Of a DNA stretch of 64,000 nucleotides, positions 59,195-64,000 are shown piece after piece. Each line of letters opens with the position of its first letter. Positions within the stretch are counted from its first letter, which is position 1. Under the pieces are notes generated by a model. That model saw only the letters and a program-made list of their open reading frames with translations. It did not search any database and was not told the DNA's origin. The stretch is taken from the NCBI RefSeq assembly GCF_910596095.1, contig NC_056548.1, forward strand, positions 7,155,151-7,219,150, read 5' to 3'. A program made the position numbers and the translations under genes. The stretch is from Thunnus maccoyii. Its lineage: Eukaryota > Chordata > Actinopteri > Scombriformes > Scombridae.

Positions 59195-62100
59195 TCACTG
59201 CTTTAACAAGTCTTTAAGCACAGCTCCACCACTGGCCTCAGCTGAGACCGGCACAGGTGTGAAGGTGGGCAGAGCGTCCGAGATGGGCTTCATCAGCAGG
59301 TGACCTCCCGAGCCGCCGGAGCCGGACCCGGCCAGCAGGGGCACCGCGGCAGAACGAGGGGCCAGGAACGGATTGGCCTCGCCGGCTCGCTTGCTGGCTC
59401 CAGCAGTTCCTGTGAGGAGAGAGGCTTAAATTGAAATAAGGTTTGATTTGTTTTGGAAAGTAAGAGAAAGAACAAAGCCTCCTGTCTGACATGACTGATT
59501 GAACTTGCAGTGCAGAACTTTTACATATAAATGAACGTCTGTTACATTCGAGCTCTTGCCAAACGAGCTCACACAATGCTGATTTAGCCTATCACCACCA
59601 GATAAATTCCTCTCCGTATTTCACAGTGTACAGTTTTTAATCTGGTGTCGGGTTCGACATTCCAACGCTGGCTGGATGAATGCAGACTCCCACCAGCCTA
59701 GCCAGCTAACTTCCAGTTAGCTTTCTGCTAACTTGAATGAGGATAAAATAATTTAATCGTGTGGCTCTTCTAGACTGTCCGAATGTTATCGGACCAAATG
59801 GATCAAATTCTGATAGTGAAACAAGTCATTTCATGGGGGTTGTGTGACGCTCAAAACAATTTATCCACCATTTTACAGTCAAAACAGTAGCGAGGGAGTA
59901 GGCTACTGCGGCGTAAGCATGTTTCGACAGTGTTTTTGTAATTACTCTCACTGCCAGAAGGGGGAGATAAAAGTCAAAGCACTTTGCGCTTTAAGCACAT
60001 GAGAGAAGGAAACATCCTGGCGGTGGTTATTCCCAAAGGGATCGTTTACCTGTGGCGGTGCTGGAAGCAGCACTGCTGGTTCTTCTCGGAGGCGGGGCGC
60101 TCAGAGGTTTAATGTCATGGACTGGAAGCATTGGTGCAGGCAGCGAAGGCGTGGACTCAACCTCCAGGAACTTTACAAACATCTCTGAGAAGGACTGCAA
60201 CGAAAAAAGAAGCATAGAATGTAGTGCTGATGTTTTTTTTTTTAGATATTTTACTGATCCAAGCAAAGAAGCCACAAAGAGGGAGGTCAGAGCTCAGAGT
60301 TAGCTTCAGAATAGCATCTTGGAGAAGAATAAGTGTCTTGCTCAAGGACACTATTGTTAGTTGAAGAATGGTCTCTAACCAACTATTCTGCTGCCAGGAA
60401 TGTGTCTCTAAAGAAAAGTGGGTATAGATAATTGCTTTATGGAGTCTCTGTGTGTGTCACGCTAAATTATAAACAGGGCAGTAAATTCCTGTAAAATCCT
60501 TTGTGGATTAAGTTTGATTTTTATTTTGAGTGATATATGTATTTCCTTCGTTTATTTCCTATTGTTAATATTTTTTATGGGAGTAAATATATTGTAATGT
60601 ATAATTTGTACAACTTTACTACAAAAGGGAAGGTTCTTTGGTTAGTGCTTGTTTTATTTATTTATTTATTTATTGTTGTAGTTTTACTTCCTTCTTTTAT
60701 TATGGGCTTTTTTTGTGGAAAGGTACGCTTTTTCTCTTTACTCATACTTTGTGTTTTTGCTGTATATGTGAGGCTTTTTGACTTTAAAGGTGCAGTGTGT
60801 AGAATATTAGTGGCATCCAGCCGAACAGACTTGGCAGAAATGGAGTATAACATTCATATGGATGTTTTAAATAGTGTATAATCCCATGAAAATAAGAATC
60901 GTTGTGTTTTCGTCACCTTGGAATGAGCTCTTTATGTCTATATCGGGAGCGGGTCCTCTTCCAGGGAGCCCGACATGTTGCACCACCATGTTTCTACAGT
61001 AGCCCAGAACGGACAAACCAAACACTGGCACTAGAGAGGGCCTTTCGCATTTTGGCGAGTTTCGTGGCCACCGTAGGTTCTCCGACACGCTTGGAAGGGG
61101 AGCCGGAGGGGAGGGCTATTCAGTTCGTTGTAATCTGCAACCTCAGTACTTGATGCCTCTAAATCCTACATACTGGTCCTTTAAAGTTAAAATCCTTAAA
61201 ATTAGAGTGTAGTCAAATTCCATTTTAAACTATTTATGGTCAACATTTTGTTCAATAATAGAATTCAATGTATTTACATCCTGTTTTTTACCTCTCTATG
61301 TCCTAGTTTTCATTGTTAGTGACGGAGTCCGCCGCTTCACACCTGCGTGTGAAGGCAGCAAGAAATGACAGGAAACACATGCATGTATTTACAGGAAATA
61401 GATGCATACATGTAATCGAGCATTACTGTGTGTAATTTTATCTAATTGATATCAGCCTCACTGTTAATAGTTCACCCTCCTGACACTGTATCAGAGCTGT
61501 ATTCAATTAGCGCACATCAAAAGCATTCAACTGGCGCACACAGTTGGGATTTTATTGTGAAGCAGTCACAGGAAACGCAATGTATCTGTAACCGAGGTTA
61601 ATGCTGATGGTGGTCGCTCTTCAAAAATATTTCTGCAAATAAAGACAATGATCATTTTCTACGCTTTTTTGTCAGCAGATCATGTTAATTTTTGCAATAA
61701 GGAAATGAAAAAAGAGGACGCGCTACAGTGAGCTGCACCATGCATGAAATTAGATCTCAGCTGCAATTATTATTGATTGATTTATATGTTAAAACAATGT
61801 GAGTTCGCTTGGTTTTTCTTTAAATACAGTTGCTTCTCTGTTGTATTTCTGACAAAGTAACTGCTCAAGGAGTGTTTGCTGTAGTCGCCAAGGACTGAAA
61901 TCTTAAAGGTGACATATCATGCACATTTCCAGATCTATATTTATATTCTACTGGAATATCTTTGCACGATTTACAGTTCAAAAAACGTATTTATCTTATA
62001 CTGGCCCTTTATGCAGCCCCTCGGTTCAGCCTCTGTCTGAAACAGGCCGTTTTATCTGCTGTCTCTTTAAGGCCTCCCTCCCGATGAGCCCACTCTGTTC

Positions 62101-63284
62101 TGATTGGTCAGCTTCAGAAGCTGCATCTTGGCAGACTGGCTCCAGAGGCTACGTAAACAAACAATAGGATTTCCCTTTTTTTTTTTTTTTTTTTTTTAAA
62201 TGGAAACTTCTCAAAAACATCTGTATGTGAGTGGACGACACAAACAATCCGTGGAACAACCTCAGCAACTAAGACTACAGAATGGACAGCCGTTTGTGGG
62301 CATGTGCAAACAATCTGACGCACATGCCCACAAACGATCTGACATTCGATGGGGAAGAAGCATGGATGTATCATAAGAGCTGGATACTGGACTACAAATG
62401 GCGCCCATTCAGTCCTATAGGGATCGCTCACCTGGCACATATGCCAAAAAAAATTTCTAGCTTCCGGGTTTGCTTCCGCGTTGCGGCCCACTGAATATGT
62501 GCAGTAGTGTTTCCCTCGTTGGCCCCGCCCACGAGCTCCCGCTGGGCCCATAGACTTTACATTGTGATGACGTCGCAGATTTTTAAATTGCTTTTCTCGG
62601 CTTGAGGAAAGTTTTACAAACATAAAACCTCCATGGATCAAAAGTTCATAATAGAAAGAGTCATAATTGTTGTTGTTTGCTGTTCGAGGGGTCCTGTCAA
62701 TAATTTTAGAGGCGTCTCTTTTACAATGGTGGTCTATGGGGAAAATGCTTCTTGGGCTGCAGGGGGATTTTTCGCTGCAATACCGCGAGTGGCCACTGGG
62801 AAAACTTGGCTGCAAGGCTGAGCGGCGGCGCCTTATCCAGCTCTTATTATACATCCATGGGAAGTAGGCGTAACTTTGCAAACTGAGCTTTCATAGCAGG
62901 TTGAGGCTGAGGCTTCTGACTTTCAGGGAGCATTTTTACATAAATTAACCTCAAGTTTTGGAACTTTGACCATGTTTAACACAGACCTAATAACAGTTTA
63001 AAAATGACAGTCAAGCATGATATGTCCCCTTTAAGGATTTAACAAGTGTAAAGTGAATGTGTTGATATAGTCCCAGGAAGCAGTTAGACCCACTACAGGT
63101 AGAATATATACAATATGAACATTGTCTCTGTGACAAAAGGACTTAATGTGGTGTTTCTTACAGAGTTGAGACTTTGGCCAATGGTGGGCTTCTGTGGAGT
63201 GTTTGGGACACTCTGCGCTCCTCTGCTTCCCAGCCAGCCCGACATCCAGCCAGTAATACCTTGCCGTCCGTCCTCCTCCAACAT
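59195..63284 (-). CDS. trip11: TRIP11 / GMAP-210 golgin, last three coding exons (5' part beyond right edge)
   Basis: Exons 63162-63284, 60050-60194 and 59195-59409 (TGA at 59195-59197) join in phase and encode the last 160 residues. Blocks include [19 protein letters not shown], then [54 protein letters not shown] and the end VLKDLLKQ. I recognise these from the vertebrate TRIP11 C-terminus, and the place next to fbln5 agrees with human 14q32. The full protein is a long coiled-coil cis-Golgi golgin of about 2,000 residues that tethers vesicles and anchors IFT20. The coiled coil and the ARF1-binding GRAB region lie outside the window. The tail seen is proline/serine-rich and not coiled coil. 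No further exon was found between 63285 and 64000. The introns carry several miniature transposons. Confidence 0.87.
60784..61184. mobile_element. TTAA-ended miniature element, family B, trip11 intron
   Basis: The left end TTAAAGGTGCAGTGTGTAG and the right end CTACATACTGGTCCTTTAA form imperfect terminal inverted repeats. It is 401 bases and non-coding. The left end resembles the degenerate element at 33820. Confidence 0.65.
62291..62336. repeat. Perfect 17-base inverted repeat
   Basis: CGTTTGTGGGCATGTGC and its exact inverse complement GCACATGCCCACAAACG are separated by 12 bases, inside the family C element. Confidence 0.85.
62361..62859. mobile_element. Miniature element nested inside family C element
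   Basis: Ends are 26-base inverted repeats with one mismatch (left CATGGATGTATCATAAGAGC, then TGGATA). The 499-base body is GC-richer than its host and non-coding. Confidence 0.6.
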
Positions 63285-64000
63285 CTGCACAGACAAAGAC
63301 GGGAGGCAAGGAAGAGAAGACAAAGATTACTCGATACACATGAGGAATAAAGTCTCCAAAAATCATCACCGACATAAATATATTGGGATCAAGTGCTCAA
63401 ATTCATCACTTTTCTTACTTGACCAAGAAAAGTGAACAATGAACAATGTCTCATTCGAAGAGTTTTCGCGGAATTGGTCAGATGATTTGAGTTTTAACTG
63501 CTCTTGGTTTCCTCTCTGCTTGCCACCGCTTTCTGGAAAACTACTTTGTGCACACACCAGTTTGACCAATGTAAAAGCTCTGTGTTACTCTGTTGATAGT
63601 ACACACTCCTAGAAGAAGCTCCCCGCTTTATCATGCAATGTCAGTCATACTCCCTAACCATCAACAACATTTATTTGGCAGGATGCAGCTCGATGAACTG
63701 CACTTATAGAGTGCTCTGATCATTACATTGGACTAAAAAGGCACTAGAAGGCGGATAGCTGCTCCACCGAGGCTGTGTCTGAAAAAAAAACGACTGCTTT
63801 GTGGGCCACTTGGCTGCCGTAAACATGAGTTGAGTGGAAAATTTAAATAGCATTAACGGTAGATGAGGGAGAGATGAAAAAAAAAAAATGGAATGACCTC
63901 CAAGATAATAAAAATGAGTCTTCTGAGGAGTTGTAATCGCATTTGCCCCTCACCCTGTATCTGTTTTCCTTTAAGAGTATTGGGCAATATACTCTGGAAT
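63285..64000 (-). other. trip11 intronic sequence at right edge
   Basis: No exon with matching phase and splice sites was found upstream of the exon ending at 63284. Short ORFs on both strands here look like chance. Confidence 0.5.

Larger units (their letters stand above)
61903..63034. mobile_element. TTAA-ended element, family C, carrying a nested element
   Basis: Outer ends are TTAAAGGTGACATATCATGC and GCATGATATGTCCCCTTTAA, inverted repeats ending in TTAA. A second element (62361-62859) sits inside. Long ORFs across it, including 255 codons on the minus strand, are not genes. Confidence 0.65.

Noticed and set aside
62114-62881. 255-codon minus-strand ORF, the longest in the window
   Set aside because: It runs across two nested miniature elements and a poly-T run, has no domain features, and its content follows the element's repeats.

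Overview
This is eukaryotic genomic DNA. It is almost certainly from a teleost fish, probably a percomorph: introns are short to moderate, the protein-coding exons are vertebrate, and the sequence is dense with teleost-type TTAA-flanked miniature elements, a decayed LINE and many microsatellites. I saw no bacterial operon, CRISPR array, rRNA or tRNA gene. All gene models below were built by eye by joining exons with consistent splice phase. Family names rest on my knowledge of the vertebrate orthologues, not on a search.

Layout, left to right. (1) zfyve26 (spastizin), minus strand, 195-8507. The N-terminal ~1,054 codons lie in 16 coding exons, with a non-coding first exon near 10,187-10,260; the rest of the gene runs off the left edge. 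(2) A galectin-related gene of the lgalsl type, plus strand, 12,423-15,944, four exons. It is divergent from zfyve26 and convergent with the next gene. (3) plek2 (pleckstrin-2), minus, 17,331-21,808, nine exons, 358 aa, with a candidate alternative first exon at 22,480-22,551. (4) About 8 kb of intergenic DNA full of mobile-element remains (22.7-29 kb), including a broken APE-type LINE with material inserted in it. (5) tc2n, minus, 30,067-42,797, 11 coding exons, 476 aa, with a 5' non-coding exon near 44.3-44.5 kb. (6) fbln5 (fibulin-5), minus, 45,442-56,973, ten coding exons, 446 aa. (7) The last three coding exons of trip11 (GMAP-210), minus, 59,195-63,284, with a ~1.4 kb 3' UTR; the gene continues off the right edge.

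These genes do not form a pathway. They act in endolysosomal trafficking (zfyve26), phosphoinositide-linked actin control (plek2), elastic-fibre assembly (fbln5), Golgi tethering (trip11) and poorly understood roles (tc2n, lgalsl). The order tc2n-fbln5-trip11 matches human 14q32, and zfyve26 and plek2 belong to human 14q24. The lgalsl-type gene beside plek2 mirrors human 2p14, where LGALSL and PLEK lie, which suggests an old duplicated block.

I found no convincing undescribed biological system. The observations most worth a second look are the candidate alternative plek2 first exon, the CA repeat starting at the 5' splice site of fbln5 exon 5, the lgalsl/plek2 paralogon signal, a fold-back element at 48.7 kb, an MITF/TFEB-type site upstream of zfyve26, and several TTAA-ended miniature transposon families.
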